A DNA stretch of 64,000 nucleotides from Trichaptum fuscoviolaceum (Eukaryota; Basidiomycota; Agaricomycetes; Hymenochaetales; Trichaptaceae). The position numbers and the translations under genes are program-made. The notes under the pieces were generated by a model that worked only from the letters and a program-made list of their open reading frames with translations, searched no databases and was not told the origin of the DNA. Each line of letters begins with the position of its first letter. Within the stretch, counting starts at the first letter, position 1. The stretch covers positions 1,419,317 to 1,483,316 of the forward strand of contig CAJSYZ010000012.1 in NCBI GenBank assembly GCA_910574455.1, in the 5' to 3' direction. Below are positions 22,984 through 35,345 of the stretch, piece by piece.

Positions 22984-25900
22984 CGTGATGTTCTCTGTAG
23001 GCAGAGCAGCTCATGAGCTTCATTTCACAGTACAATAATGAAACCAACACCCACTCACGAAGAAGAAGTAATCACAGAGATATTATCTCGGTCTCAGATG
23101 TTCCGGATAGCACTGAACACGAAGAAATTTGAGTTGCTGCTGCGCTCGGATGTAGTTTTCGAAGTTGAAAGGGGGTGTGGATTGAGCAGGATTGCATAGT
23201 GGACGAAGGACATGGCTTTTAAATGGGACGAATCGAATGGCGTAAGTAATGGCCCGACTGCTCTCCATCTATGTACTGACCCAGGCGATCTCGGTGTTTC
23301 GAAGTATTCAGGGTCCACCTGCCTTTTTGGGCGCTCGAGAAGGGCTGAATCAAAAATTAACCGTGACCTCGCCAATGCGCCCAGACGTTCGGCAAAATAT
23401 ATGAGCGTCCCGTTGGACGTTGGCCATCTACCCTCATGGCAAAGTCAACGCTTTGCCGTTGCCAGGAGCCAAAAAGCCCAGAGGCTGTATTCCTGCAATG
23501 ACTTTCATCCGCCCAAAACAACCACCAACCAAGTACGAATTCGTGAGCCTTTCTTCCGAGTCACCTGCATAAGCTGGATTCGTCATGCGTCGTAAGCAGA
23601 TTTTTTGCTCAGTCAGCGTGGCCTCCATGCCTGAATAGAATTTCTTGCAACGATGTCGGGAACGGAAACTCGGGCGGCGATAGACCCTGGCGCCCTGGTG
23701 AGATATTGAACTTGAAAGCGGTACGTACAGACCCGGCACACCCATCGGCGGCAGTGCAAGAAGCGCCTCCCACATTAGCAGCCATCATTTTCGGCAACAA
23801 CGTGCATCTTCAACCTCCTTTATTCAATGTTCAGCCCTACCATCGCTTTGATCGCGCACGGTATACCAAGTCATCTCTTGTATCTGTGCATCGCACCAGG
23901 CGCCGCACCGGATGGCTGTTTCAGCCGAATTTCAAAGGGGGGAATATCTGCATGCTCTCGCCCCGACGATGCGCTTCAGATCTGGATATTGAAAAAGATA
24001 CAAAATAATATCTCCCAGCAATAGCTAAGCGCACCAGTTCGCTTCCACCCGTGTGGAGGTCCATGTTGTCTACAACCCCGTTCGCATCGGAGACTAACTT
24101 ATATGGACATGCCGTCGACATCATCTGCCGCATTGTGTCGATCGACTGCGGTCGATCCGATCATCTTAAGCGGTATTTGGTACTGTATGGAATTATACGT
24201 TCTTGCTCAACTTTATTTACAAGCCTATGGTTCGGCAGAACTGCAAGGGCTGGTAACCTTCCGACATCCAATCTCCAATGTGTTACATATATTTGCTGGT
24301 CAGTCCTCTCGTTTATTTGCTAGTCAGTCCACTCCGTTTAGATCTGGTGGTTGGCTAAGCAGCTACTCAGGCTGTCACCTTCAACTCAAGGCTTCAAGCT
24401 CAAGCTTCTCGTATATCGCTCACAGACGGACGTAATCTTGGCCTCAATGCAGTGATGGTTGCCAATCACAGAATAGGCACACTAACTTGAACTAGGTGGA
24501 TGCTACACTTTGCTTGATATTTCTCCTCAAGCGCAGAACCCACCTCACGATTCTTGTATTCCGCGAAGTCCCTGGATCATCAAATCGCCTCGCCTCATTC
24601 TTACCGGGTTCATCAGCGCCGAATTTTCGACAAAATCTTCCAATGGAGGTTTTGACATCAGCTACCCGTTAAGGTACTGCAGCTCTCAGGTCCCATATAA
24701 TCGCCTCCATTCTCTCGCCAAAGAAACACCGATTTAACTTTGTAGAGCATTTCTTGATTATGCTTTATCGACTCGAAGTGTGAATATCGGCACGGGTGCA
24801 TGGTAAAGTATGGCTCTGTAGAACAACTGCGCCATATGTTCAGATACATACCACTAATTGAAGGTTACCCCAAAAAACGAAAGCAGCTATCGAGAGTGGA
24901 ACCTGGCATTCCTGATCTGTTAAGGAGGTCCGAGATTATGCTTGCCTTACATTGTCGTGGCGGGAGTTGCACGTCGGCAAGTCACACTCAACTCTGCTAT
25001 CGCTCTCAAGCTCACCCATCCTTCTCATCCTCACTATGTTATCACGTACTTCATACTTCCCTCGAATGTTTCTAAATCGCTCAAGAAATGCATCTGATAC
25101 CCCTGTTCCTTCTCCAAATATGCACACCTCAAGCCTGACATTCGCGATTCCATCGGTCAAGGTTTTATTAGCCATCCATACACCGAAACCACCATGAGTG
25201 CTCTCTTCAATACACGTCAAAGGACGTGCGCCCACTTGGAACCCACCTCCTTTGAGTTGGGCGTCGTCTCACATGTCGGAGGTACCTTGGCACCTACAGC
25301 TTCCGTGGGCCGTCCAATTAAACGGATGATCGGCCCAAATGATTCCGCGGCGCGGTGAGTTGAGCAAGTTGCCGGACACTGACGTGCCCTTACATTTCAT
25401 GTTGAATCTGATTATATCTTGTTGCTACTCTCGCCACACCCGTCCGACTTGACCTCTACTTATTACTACTTGAGCTGTGACACAGTGAAGCAGTTTCGTG
25501 CTCCTTGATTCGGCCATGCAATGCTGTATTGAGTCGCGCACCTGCTGGCACATTTACAGCAACGGGGACATCAAAATGTCCTTGTACTTGACGCTTGGAC
25601 CCTGATCTGCGTCAAACACCAAAAAGCCCGGGACTGAATTCTCATCAGTGCTATGATACAGGTGAAGTAAGTGAGCCTCCTGCTCCCCGATTTCATTTGT
25701 TGATTGTCTGTTACCAATTTAGACGCCGAGGTTGCACATGACAAAAGCACGTCTGACATGAACCTCATCTTATCTTCGAGCAATGAAAATACCAACGCTG
25801 AGTGCCAAGCAATCCCCCTTAATAGTAGAAGTTTGGTGCTTCTCGACCCACCTTGTGACTGGTTCTCGCTCGACTATGCCAGTAAACCTCAGGCTACTGA

Positions 25901-26681
25901 TGCCATTCAACCCGGTGATGCCAGAAAAGGCAGTGCCGATAACCCTTTTGGGAACTTAGACAAGACTCGGAGGCGGGGTATTTCAAACTGTGTCTTGTTC
26001 TTCACGATATTGATTGACTTCGCATCAGTCAAATTGGCAGAAATGCGGTATGTACCGCATTGAGCAGCCGACCGCTCATCATCGAGCTTTCCTCCTAGCG
26101 GAAGGAAGGGTTGCCAGTGATCAGCCATTCAGCGGCCATGTGTAACTAGTCTGACCTTGAAGATCAGCCTGAGATTCAACTTGAAGTGCGGCATAAGTGA
26201 GGCTCGCCGACTTTCCACCATTCTATTTGCAAGAGGAAAATGCACGAAATATGGTGTATCCCAAACCTCAAGCTGTGTAAATCCTGGATTCGTCCTGGAC
26301 AAGGACGGGACCAGAAGGTAAGTGGTCTATAAATGTAAGTATACGACTCGATGAGTAGCAAGTTTAGTGATAATATGAACGAAGGAATCTTAAAATGATA
26401 TACGGCTAGTTCGAGGTGCGGAAAATATCTAATAAGGGGTAATGGAGGGCAGTCACAAAGCAGGGAAGAATACTCCTGTACGTAGAAGACACTGTAAAGA
26501 AGACAGACATTCGATCAGCAGAGTCAAGCTCATTACAGCCCTCCGCCATTGCCCTTTACTTGTGCATGCCCTGGCCGTTTCTGGGCGGAGGGGTTCTGCG
26601 GACATCCATGGAAGACTCCGGTTCGGGCGAGCAAAAGGAAGGGGGTTAGCGAGCAATATCATGTAGCAGTAAGCACTGTTA
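22984..26681. other. Gene-poor 3.7 kb stretch upstream of the regulator
   Basis: Both strands were scanned and only short, unsupported open frames were found. None shows a family motif or a convincing chain of spliced exons. It separates the Zn2Cys6 gene from the repeat-rich block. Confidence 0.5.
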
Positions 26682-26757
26682 CAGCAAGTTCAGAAAAGGA
26701 TGGCAGTGCGCCACTTTTGTGATTTTTTCTGTCGGACCCTGAACAGCCTTATGAGGA
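26682..26757 (+). repeat. Left arm of TA-flanked inverted repeat around the Plavaka element
   Basis: CAGCAAGTTCAGAAAAGGAT at 26682 and about 60 further bases mirror 39597-39667. TA lies directly outside both arms (26680-26681 and 39668-39669). Confidence 0.8.
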
Positions 26758-27003
26758 ACCCCGGGTATACGTTTCCGGTAATCTAGTTTCACCAGCAAAT
26801 GCCGAGTGCCGGGAAGTGAGTAGTAGTTATCTTCAATAATTATCAATAGAATTTATACATCGTGAGCATTCTAGTAGTTAAAAGCTCCTATATCCTTAGA
26901 TATAGACTTGAGGAGACCAGATAATAACATGTATTCAGAGTCACAATATTGGGAGCTACATTGGATATGACCAAAGCCGGAGCTTCCTCATCATCGGGAG
27001 AAA

Positions 27004-27292
27004 GGGAAACAGATTATGTAGGATTACGGAAGATTACGGAGATTATAAGACAGCTGTCATGCTTATTATAGATTACAATACGGCATCCGGCTTATCCCGT
27101 GATTATAATTGCGTCATAAAGCTTACACGGTTAATATAATCCTTCATAAGGCTTACGCGGAGATTATAATCCTGCTATCATGCTTATGTCCTCTTGTAAG
27201 AATGGCATCCTGCTTATGTCTATCATATAATGTAGCTAAAATGTCATATAATGTTCTGAAAGGTATATAGACCTATTATAAGAGTGATATGT
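27004..27292 (+). repeat. Subterminal end B of the 12.6 kb element
   Basis: Array of GATTATA and GCTTAT(G/C) boxes, nearly identical in inverted form to 15148-15434. Further inside, GCCTGCCCTA...CGCAAATTAAAAA at 27338-27370 resembles 43171-43205 in the third element, hinting at common ancestry. Confidence 0.85.
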
Positions 27293-27767
27293 GCCAGATG
27301 CATGTCTGACGTTAGACTACTGAGAATATAAAAATCAGCCTGCCCTAAAGCAATTTGCGCAAATTAAAAAAAAGCATTATCAGTTAGAAGCAAAGCAAAT
27401 CATTAAAGTAGATTATCAATAAACTCCGAGTCAGTCAAAGGCCCTATGGAATCCATTGGATTTCAAACTTCTGGATGCTATAGTAAACTAATTTGAGAGG
27501 TCTTCGATACCGTATCACGAGGGCCATCTATACTTGTTAGAGATCCTAACATTAGTGCATGCTATCGATACAAGATACCCACGTCGCCGTCTCTCTTCTG
27601 ACACTCTCCTTCACGCCCCCCTCAGCGTCCAGGTCACTACGATACACGCACTTGCACTGCATTCAGCTTTATCCACATATAAAATTAACTTTAAAACAAT
27701 GACTTCCGTGAGTGTCGATCATCGGCAATCACTTCAATTCGAACTTTCATTAATAATATAAAATTAG

Positions 27768-30250
27768 ATGCCTACGTTTCAAGAGGTGGCGAAAGTCACA
27801 CGTCGTATCGACATCATTGACGGAGATACATATGTTTCCTTCAATGCGGTCCATCCGCCGCGCCCTCCCCGTTCAGGCTTGTTCCGATTCTCTTATCCAG
27901 AGCGGTGCTATGCTCAGGCTCAATGGTTCACGGGCCAGTTTCCCTTCATGGCTTTCTGCGTGAAGTACCCTGAATGGACGGGCCTCTTCAGTTGCCTAGC
28001 GGGTACAAGGAACTCGTTCCCCGTTGACGAAACCGCGCGCGGGTATGAACTGGACCCGAAACTGCAGCATGCGTGGTGGCATCTTGAACAATCGATCATC
28101 GGTAGCTGCGAGATTCTTATCAATCTCCTACAAAAAACCGTCCATTCACTTGACATTAACGTATATTCCTTGCCTCAATCTTGGGGTTTCAAGCGGGCGC
28201 ACAAGACGGAGGAAGACGCTCGCATTCGGATCCTTAATTCGCGCAATTCCTTCATACCCTTAATGGCTCTATTCGCATATCTTGCTGCGACTCATATGCA
28301 TCATTTCCCAAGCCCGGACAACAGCACCCCTCTGTACATTCGCGAACTGACAGAGAGCTTCCGAGTCGACGAGCAATGGATGAGCGACCTGGCAATGCAC
28401 AATTTTGGTAGACCCGCAACTCCGCGCGTTGGCGTATATATTGATTGGCCTGGATTTGTTCCTACGAACGTGCTACAGTACTGCGTACGTTATCGCGTAC
28501 CTGTATGGGTTCGTCTACCCGGACCCCCTCCCCATCCTCCTCGTGAAATAATTCCTACTTTGGTTGTCTCGAAAGCAGAGTTTGAAGCCGCGAAGGCAAA
28601 ATTAAACTTGTCGAGGAACCCCCGGCCTGCAAGACTTGCAACGTCCTCTTCAGTATCTTCCACGGTCGCAACATCCTCTTCACTACCTACCAGAAGAGCC
28701 CCGATAGCCCGTTTCAGGGAACGCGACTCCATTCTTGGACATATTGGGCGCTATTGGGAGGAGCGACTGCATACTATCGAGGGAGAGAAACCCGAGGAAA
28801 CGGCAAGCCGGCTTCTACGCGAGTTGACTGCCCTACAATATCAATGCCCTGAAAGCGATGGGGCTTATGTGTTCGAATGGGAAAAAAACTCACCGACTGG
28901 CTGGACTCGAGTATATGTGACACCCGAACGCTTACCCCAAGTATGGGCAGCTTACGCAAACTCGCAGAAATACTACAACAGTATTCATGATGAGTGGGAT
29001 CTAAGCACGGAACTTGATCCAGATGCTACGGTTGACAATGTTGATGATAGTGACTCGGGCATCCCACCGTATGAACCAGCCATCGTAGAAGCTATAGGTG
29101 ACACTGCGCATCTCTCTCGTTCTATCGTTGAAGAGAAATATCCTTGGGTGGCTCCGGAGACACACGGTATACATGTTGCTAGTATTGACGAGGTGCTGTT
29201 CATGGTATACGGATTCCAGCCGGATGGAAACCTGTACCAGCCACCGTCGGAATTAATTAACATAGATCGTATTCCTCGAGTCCTGGTCGAAGCCAGGTTC
29301 TCACCCGAAGGTCATGACAAGACTACAATCTGTCATTTCGTGTCGTCGTATATCAAAGGGTCACAATTCGTACCCGGTCCTTTGCATGACCTTCACCCCG
29401 ACAATGAATTTCGACTACGATTCAGAAACCCCCCAACGTTCCAGATCGCTAAGAGTGAGGACAATTTGTATATCCTCAAACAACCTTCGCAGTCATCACT
29501 GCGAATATACGTCCCTCATCCGTCACTAGTTGTTCAGACACTTCGAATTCCAACAAGCGACACACTCGAAGACATCGCTCAACTATTTTGCGCGAAGGGC
29601 TCTCCATTCTACTTCGCTGATACGATCGTCTCCAACCCCTTCCAAGCCTTGCCTATTAGAGTCAGTGGGCTCGGTTTTCGACAGCGAGGCTTCAGGCCAA
29701 CCTGGGTTGACTATCAGGCATACGTGGACCGTCGGGCGAGACTGCTATCAAATCCTGCGATAGCACGAGCGGCTCTTATGCAGGGCGGAATTATCTGGAG
29801 GCTAACAGTTGATGCATTACGGGCCTTGCATGGGTCAGTGAACTTCGAAGCGTATTTCACTCAAGCGTTTGAAACTGTACACTTAACACTGCATGACCTG
29901 GGCATCATCGTTGGTTTGTATCGTATCTGGTCTGGTATGTCTATCCCTTCACATGTCTTACTCGCAGTAACTCATATATTCTGGCAGGCGATCTTGGTGC
30001 TGAAAAGGAATTATCATGGTGGCCTCAGCGTCACACTTGGAATGCTGGCGGTTACTACGTCGGACAATGGACTTCTGCTTGTGAGGATTGGTATGCAAAT
30101 CGTATTAGAGGCATACGAGACAATCAGTTTGATGCTAAAGGAGCATCAGATTGGCAGAAGTCACTCAGTTTATTCAAGGAGACTCGACATCTGCGGCGGA
30201 ACAACGAGAGCGCTTGCGAGACATTTCTCCAACCTCATCTCATGCCTTGA
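27768..30250 (+). CDS. Transposon-borne protein of unknown function, 809 aa
   Basis: Two exons: 27768-29934 and 29988-30250, joined across a 53-bp intron with donor GTATGT and acceptor CTGGCAG. The joined product has 809 residues without a break. Features: aromatic- and Pro-rich N-terminus (MPTFQEVAKVTRRIDIIDGD), a low-complexity Ser/Thr link with Arg (near residues 285-320), an acidic patch (DPDATVDNVDDSDSG near 420-435) and a Trp-rich C-terminus created by the splice, WWPQRHTWNAGGYYVGQW then EDWYANRIRGIRDN. I recall similar Trp-rich tails in long uncharacterised Agaricomycete proteins, but no biochemical function is known to me. It lies on the opposite strand to the transposase in the same element, suggesting an accessory or cargo role (inference). 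Confidence 0.75.
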
Positions 30251-30454
30251 TTCTTGCTTTACATATATTTTCTTCATTATTCTTAGATGGACGCACACAT
30301 TGTTTTTGTTAAGTTAAACATATGTATTATTTCTGAACAATTTATTACATTATGCGCGTTCACATTGCGTGCAAAATCTTTACAACAAATGTGCGATAAT
30401 TACAAAAAAAACGGCCTCCTCCCAAATTGCCTAGAAGATCTTCATGGTCAGTAA

Positions 30455-31060
30455 CTCGGCTGGAAAGAAACAGACAGCCATGGCTCACCTGTCTATCTAC
30501 ACAAAATTACAGGCCTTGAAACGAGACAAGAGAGTCAGCCTGCCGCCCAACAAAAAAAGACAGCCGTTACTTACCTTCTGACTACACAAAAATTCCATGC
30601 TTTGAGTCGGGACGAGAAGGTCAGTCTATGCCCATCAGGAAAAAAATTGCCATAACTTACCTCTCTATCTACACAGAATTCCACGTTTGTCGTCGAGGAA
30701 TGATAATTCCAGCGACGACGAGGTGGTGGGGGGTGTAAAGAAGGGGGAGACGTGCCCGGGCGCGCCACGGTATATTGGTGTGGCGCGACGCCCATCATGG
30801 GAAATAGAAGTTGCCGGCTACATCACCATCATTACAAATCGAAGATGCGAAGACTCGAGTTCGCCTCCGACTTCCGAGTCTTCAAGTTGACTCGCCCCTT
30901 TGTCTCTCTCTCTCTCTCTCTCTCTCTCATCCCCACCCCCTCCTCGTTGCTGGAATTATCATTCCTCGACGTCGAGACGTGGTTTCCGCCTGAAGTCTTG
31001 TAGGTAAGTTATGGCATTTTTTTTGCGGGCAAGTACTGACCTGGGGCTCTCGATGGGAAT
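30455..31060. repeat. Cluster of ~90-bp units, three tandem and one inverted, each with a splice-donor-like core
   Basis: Three diverged tandem units at about 30455-30720 share (T)GG-ATT-TGTGTAG-(C/T)AG followed on the minus strand by GGTAAGTTATGGC-like donors. A further copy lies in the opposite direction at 30944-31050, so 30608-30724 and 30944-31050 form a long inverted repeat (shared AATGATAATTCCAGC and CCATAACTTACC). The centre holds a CT microsatellite (30903-30930). It lies between the 809-aa gene and the transposase 3' end. Confidence 0.6.
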
Positions 31061-31386
31061 GCGTGGTACTTAGTGAGGGCGGACAAAGGGGTTTTTTTTG
31101 GTTCATTGACAAGTAAAGTGAGTGTCTCGTGTATCTTTCTTGAAGCGCTGATTGTAATCTTGTATATGTTGATCTCTGTGTGATCTACGCAGCTTGGCTT
31201 GAGTTTGAGGTAAGTTGAACTTTACATTTCATTGATGCCCATCACTCATTTAAAAGTTATCAGGTTTCGCATTCCTTCATTTCTTGATTCCTGTCGTCCG
31301 TAAAGCTTGTAAATTGTGTTGTAGTATGCTGCATAATTATCAATTTGTTTGAAACACTATCATACATTGTGTGATTTGAAACGTAT

Positions 31387-31420
31387 CTCTGAGTCTGAGT
31401 CTGAGTCTGAGTCTGAGTCG
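31387..31420 (+). repeat. TCTGAG hexanucleotide microsatellite
   Basis: Five to six tandem TCTGAG units just beyond the transposase stop codon. Confidence 0.9.
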
Positions 31421-31462
31421 CAGTTGTGTCAAGATGAAGAAATGAATGAAACTTGTGTGAAT

Positions 31463-34400
31463 CTATAAGTCTGCGAAACCAAATTGACAGTCGTCGTCGC
31501 TTTCGTGTGCTGCATCTTCGTCTGAGCTTGGGTCGATATTTGTGTCGTCTTCAATGTCGTCTTCATCGTATTCTTCATCGTCCTCTACTTCTCCTTCTCC
31601 CTCAGAGCAGTCGTCGTCTTCGTTGTCTTCCTCTAGGTTGGGGCCTGAAAACAAGCTTGGATCTACTTCATCGTCATCGTCGTCGTCATCGTCTTCGTCT
31701 TGCGGCTCTTCTCTCCTTCGTCTGATCCCATCCGATAAAAGTTGCTCGTCAAATTGTCGGGTAGTAGTGTGGCCAATTCCGCCACCTCTGGAACGCATGA
31801 CCGAGTCTCTGTCGGCAAACAGACCAATGTTAAATAATTGCCATTCATCTACCCCCAGATTCGACTTCTCATGAGAAGAGAATGCCGGTATCAGATGGAC
31901 TGCTCTGACGATCTCAGAGGGATCAAGAAATCGAAAGGCGTTAGGATCTTCGCGATCACAAAGTTCCAGTGTTGTAAGGCGTTTCTTTTCGAACGGTCCT
32001 ACGTCTTCAGATATGTCTTCAAAGTTGCGAACCCACATAAATTGAATTAGCGAGTATTCCAGGTGATCTGAACTGTCCCTGTAGGCCGCTTCTACATGAA
32101 AGATTCCCTTTACTCGTGCATAATCGTACGGACGATATCCAGTTTTGCTGAGAATCATCACATCCCTGCGGGATTTTGGGTTGACAGAATGGTATCCACG
32201 TTGAAGGTCGTATGTATCGTAGTAGAGTTTTAATACGCTATGTTGGTATATTCGGTTGCCCTTGAACAAGATTTTGGTAACGTCAGATCCACGACCGAGG
32301 CGTGTTACAATGTGCTTGCGAAGATTGGGTAAGAAATGTTGAAACGAAGGATCGTTCTTGTTCGTCTGTAGTACCCAGTGGTACAAATCGATGGGAGATT
32401 TCTTCGAGAGTGATATCTGATAGTCCAGTACATCGAGGGGGTCCATTTCTGCTGAAGGTTCGTTCAATTCTGCGGCAGACAGTGCGTCCATGGCCTGTTT
32501 TGCTGTATTCACGAGACACTGGCGCCCTTCCATGTTACAGATTTGTTGAACAGCATTCTTCTTGTTTGTACGATCATATAAGTTCTTTGAGCTCCTATGC
32601 ATGAGCTCTCCCTTGATTATTGTCAGTCATGTAAATTATGTCGTGATCTGTTTTACTCACAATCTGTGTATTGTAAGAGTCCGTGGTACCGACTCGCCGA
32701 ATAGCACCAGCAACTTTAGATAATGAGTGGAACTTGTATGTGTTGATGTTCAGTACTTTCTGATTCGGCTTTAGTGGTCCTCCGGTATTTTCTTTGCCTT
32801 TGCCTTTCTTCACTAAGGCAGCTGTCCTTCGGCCGCGAGCAGCGGTCTCTTTCGGAAGCTCTTTGGTATCGTAAATTGCGCAAGTGGTCTTCTTGAATCT
32901 GCGCACCAGACGACCAAGCGTCTTCGTCTTGGCTTCGAGCAGTTGTACTGTAGTCTCCGTGTGCAGACGAAGCTTAGCTAAAGCATGCCAGGTTGCTAGT
33001 GAGAATAGGAGATCCAGTACGATTTTGTTGTCTTTCGGGGGTAGAAGACCGTCGAAGACCGGCATAGCACACTGTAACATATCTTCGAAATCTCGACCTG
33101 CTAGCTTCGTCATCGAGGAAACATTACTGGGGAAGCGTCTGATTGTAGCGAACGTGGGCACATTCCTGTACCTCTTATCGAGTTCGGACAAGGCATTTCC
33201 TCCTGCTGCCACGAGGATCCGCAGAAGATGAGTAAAGATTGATTTCCATACGCCTAACTCAAATTCGTGAAGGATGTCTGGCACAAAGAGATCATAAAAA
33301 TTGAAGTTCTCGTCTGGCAAAGTTGAGAATGCATTGCGAACAGGTAATAGCGAGCCCAGGTTGTCTAGCTTTCTTTGGACTTTCTTGCTTCCAATTGCTC
33401 GCCCTTCTTTGAATATGCGTCGCCTTGCCATTTCAATCGCCTTGCGTCTGGCTATGTTGTCGATTCGAGACTTAGCTCGACGCTGTTCGTCCTTGAATGT
33501 ACCCATTTCGTGTATGTCTTCTTTCAGTATAAAACATGTTGGACAGGGAAACGTTGCCAGGAACTTGATCAATGCTATCAATGCTCTGTTATAATAATGG
33601 TTAGAAGCCGCTAGCTTAACGAGTGCGCTTGACTTACTTCTCAGGGTAATCGGCAGAGTAAGTTATTAATCGAGGGAAAAATCTTCGAAGGATATGATCG
33701 ACGCATTCGACAAGGATTCCATCTCTGTATGCTTGAATAAAAGCCGGGTTAAGAAGGACAATGAGGAGGACAGAGTGCATCAGTTCGCGTTTGAGGTGCG
33801 TGATCATGCTTGCAGATGCGAGTATCCCAAAAAGTGCGAAGTATAAATCCTGAAGTTTGTCCTTTGGCAAAGTTGGAATGTACGCAAGGTGATGTCCAGT
33901 ACCAGATGTTGGTTTCCCTCGAATATACTTGGAGTGTCCTCCGAAGAACATGTATAACGGCCAGAGAGAAGCGGAGCCAAAGTTTGTCAGATGTGTCGCG
34001 TCCGACCACAGCATCAGAGGCAATACAATATTTTCGATTTTATCGTTGTCTGCTGTGGATGATCGTATCTCTTCGTGAGCTTCTAGCCATGTATCCGAGG
34101 TATATAACTCTCCGTAAACACGCTGAGGTTCTGAATTTTCTGTCGGCGTCCAATATTCCGCGTAAGGGGAATAATGAAGAGTATGTGCTATGTCGGACTG
34201 TAGACTTTCTGTTATCGTTTCAACCAGTGGGCGATGGAAAAGTCCTTCGACCTCGAGTTCTGGAAAGGCCTCCTCTTTAGATTTCTTCACCCCTTCTACC
34301 GGTAGCCGCACTTTCACAGTTGATTCAATCCAACCGTCCTCGACTAGTTGTGATTTACGGTTATAAGCGTCAAGTGCAGCGTTGGCTTGAGCCGCGTGGA

Positions 34401-35110
34401 AGGAAGTCAAGTCTGAGGCACAGAAATCCGTTGCCAGTATTACTTCATAGACGAGGCGATCTAACTCTCGATTACTGATTTTTGGTCCCGAGTTCGCCCA
34501 GTGAGCCAGTCTAAACCATGTAATGTTGCGGAGAGGTGCTTTCGGACCCGTCCATAGATGAGAATAATCTTTTGCTGTCGGGGGATGTGGCTTCTCTGGC
34601 TCGTTGGTTGGGAAGTCTATGTATTCGCGACTGAGACCGTTGTCGTCGGCTTTGGTCCATTCTTTTCGCCGTGGTTTGACAGGTACTGGTGCTGGCGGCG
34701 GCTCGATATCCATGTCAAAGGCGGTTTCGACGTGAGCCAGCGTCGGTGTAACACTGGAGGGAAGGAAGTCCTTGTAGATTGTAGTCCCTCGCCTTTTTCT
34801 CTTCCCTCCTTCAATGACCAGAGGCTCGTCAAATAATGCCTGCATATATGTACGTCATGAGAACAGTGAAAGGAAATATCAAATTATTAATGCTTACCTT
34901 CGGTCGATTCTCTTGAATATCGGGAACGATTTGCACGTCTTCTTCCATGGCTAATAACAGTGAGTCTTCTGGTCGTTCTACGGGGAGATGGCGCTTTCGT
35001 TTCCGAGCGGGAGGGCCATTGCATTTATCCACATGGCGATAATACCAAGTCTCGGTTGTTTTGATTTTTTCAAAGCATTTAAAGCAAGTTCTATTCTCCT
35101 TAGTAGTCAT
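31463..35110 (-). CDS. Plavaka-type transposase, 1162 aa, intact
   Basis: DDE transposase of the Plavaka group (CACTA-related) of basidiomycetes. Four exons join in phase: 35110-34898, 34839-33638, 33585-32661 and 32611-31463. N-terminal zinc finger CFKCFEKIKTTETW...HVDKC (C-x2-C-x13-H-x3-C), then a basic RKRKRH stretch. Family hallmarks follow: LPLMLWSDATHLTNFGSASL (likely first catalytic Asp), GHHLAYIPTLP, FPCPTCFI, DLFVPDILHEFELGVWKSIF and the very typical HSLSKVAGAIRRVGTTDSYN then TQIGELMHRSSKNLYDRTNK. The tail is a long Asp/Glu run (31480-31720), ending DDDCQFGFADL. No stop or frameshift is seen. The gene is flanked by divergent DUF6698-like and convergent 809-aa genes in the same element. 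Identification rests on remembered family motifs. Confidence 0.9.
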
Positions 35111-35345
35111 CGTTGTTTTTGGGATGGGGGGAGAGACGCGACGAGGAAGTCATCGCGCTTTTTGTTTTGTTGTGCCATGACATATTGACAGGCGCGCGTT
35201 TAAGTTTTGACATATGCATGTGACACTCACGTATCACGTCGCGACTATATTAAAGATTCAAAGCGCGATGAATCCCCCCGTTCTCTTCTTCCCTCTATCT
35301 GCTTCCCTGCTATCCTATTGAGACCTACTCCCTACGATATTTGAC

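Noticed and set aside
31542..31874. Plus-strand Ser-rich open frame
   Set aside because: Antisense of the acidic tail of the Plavaka transposase.
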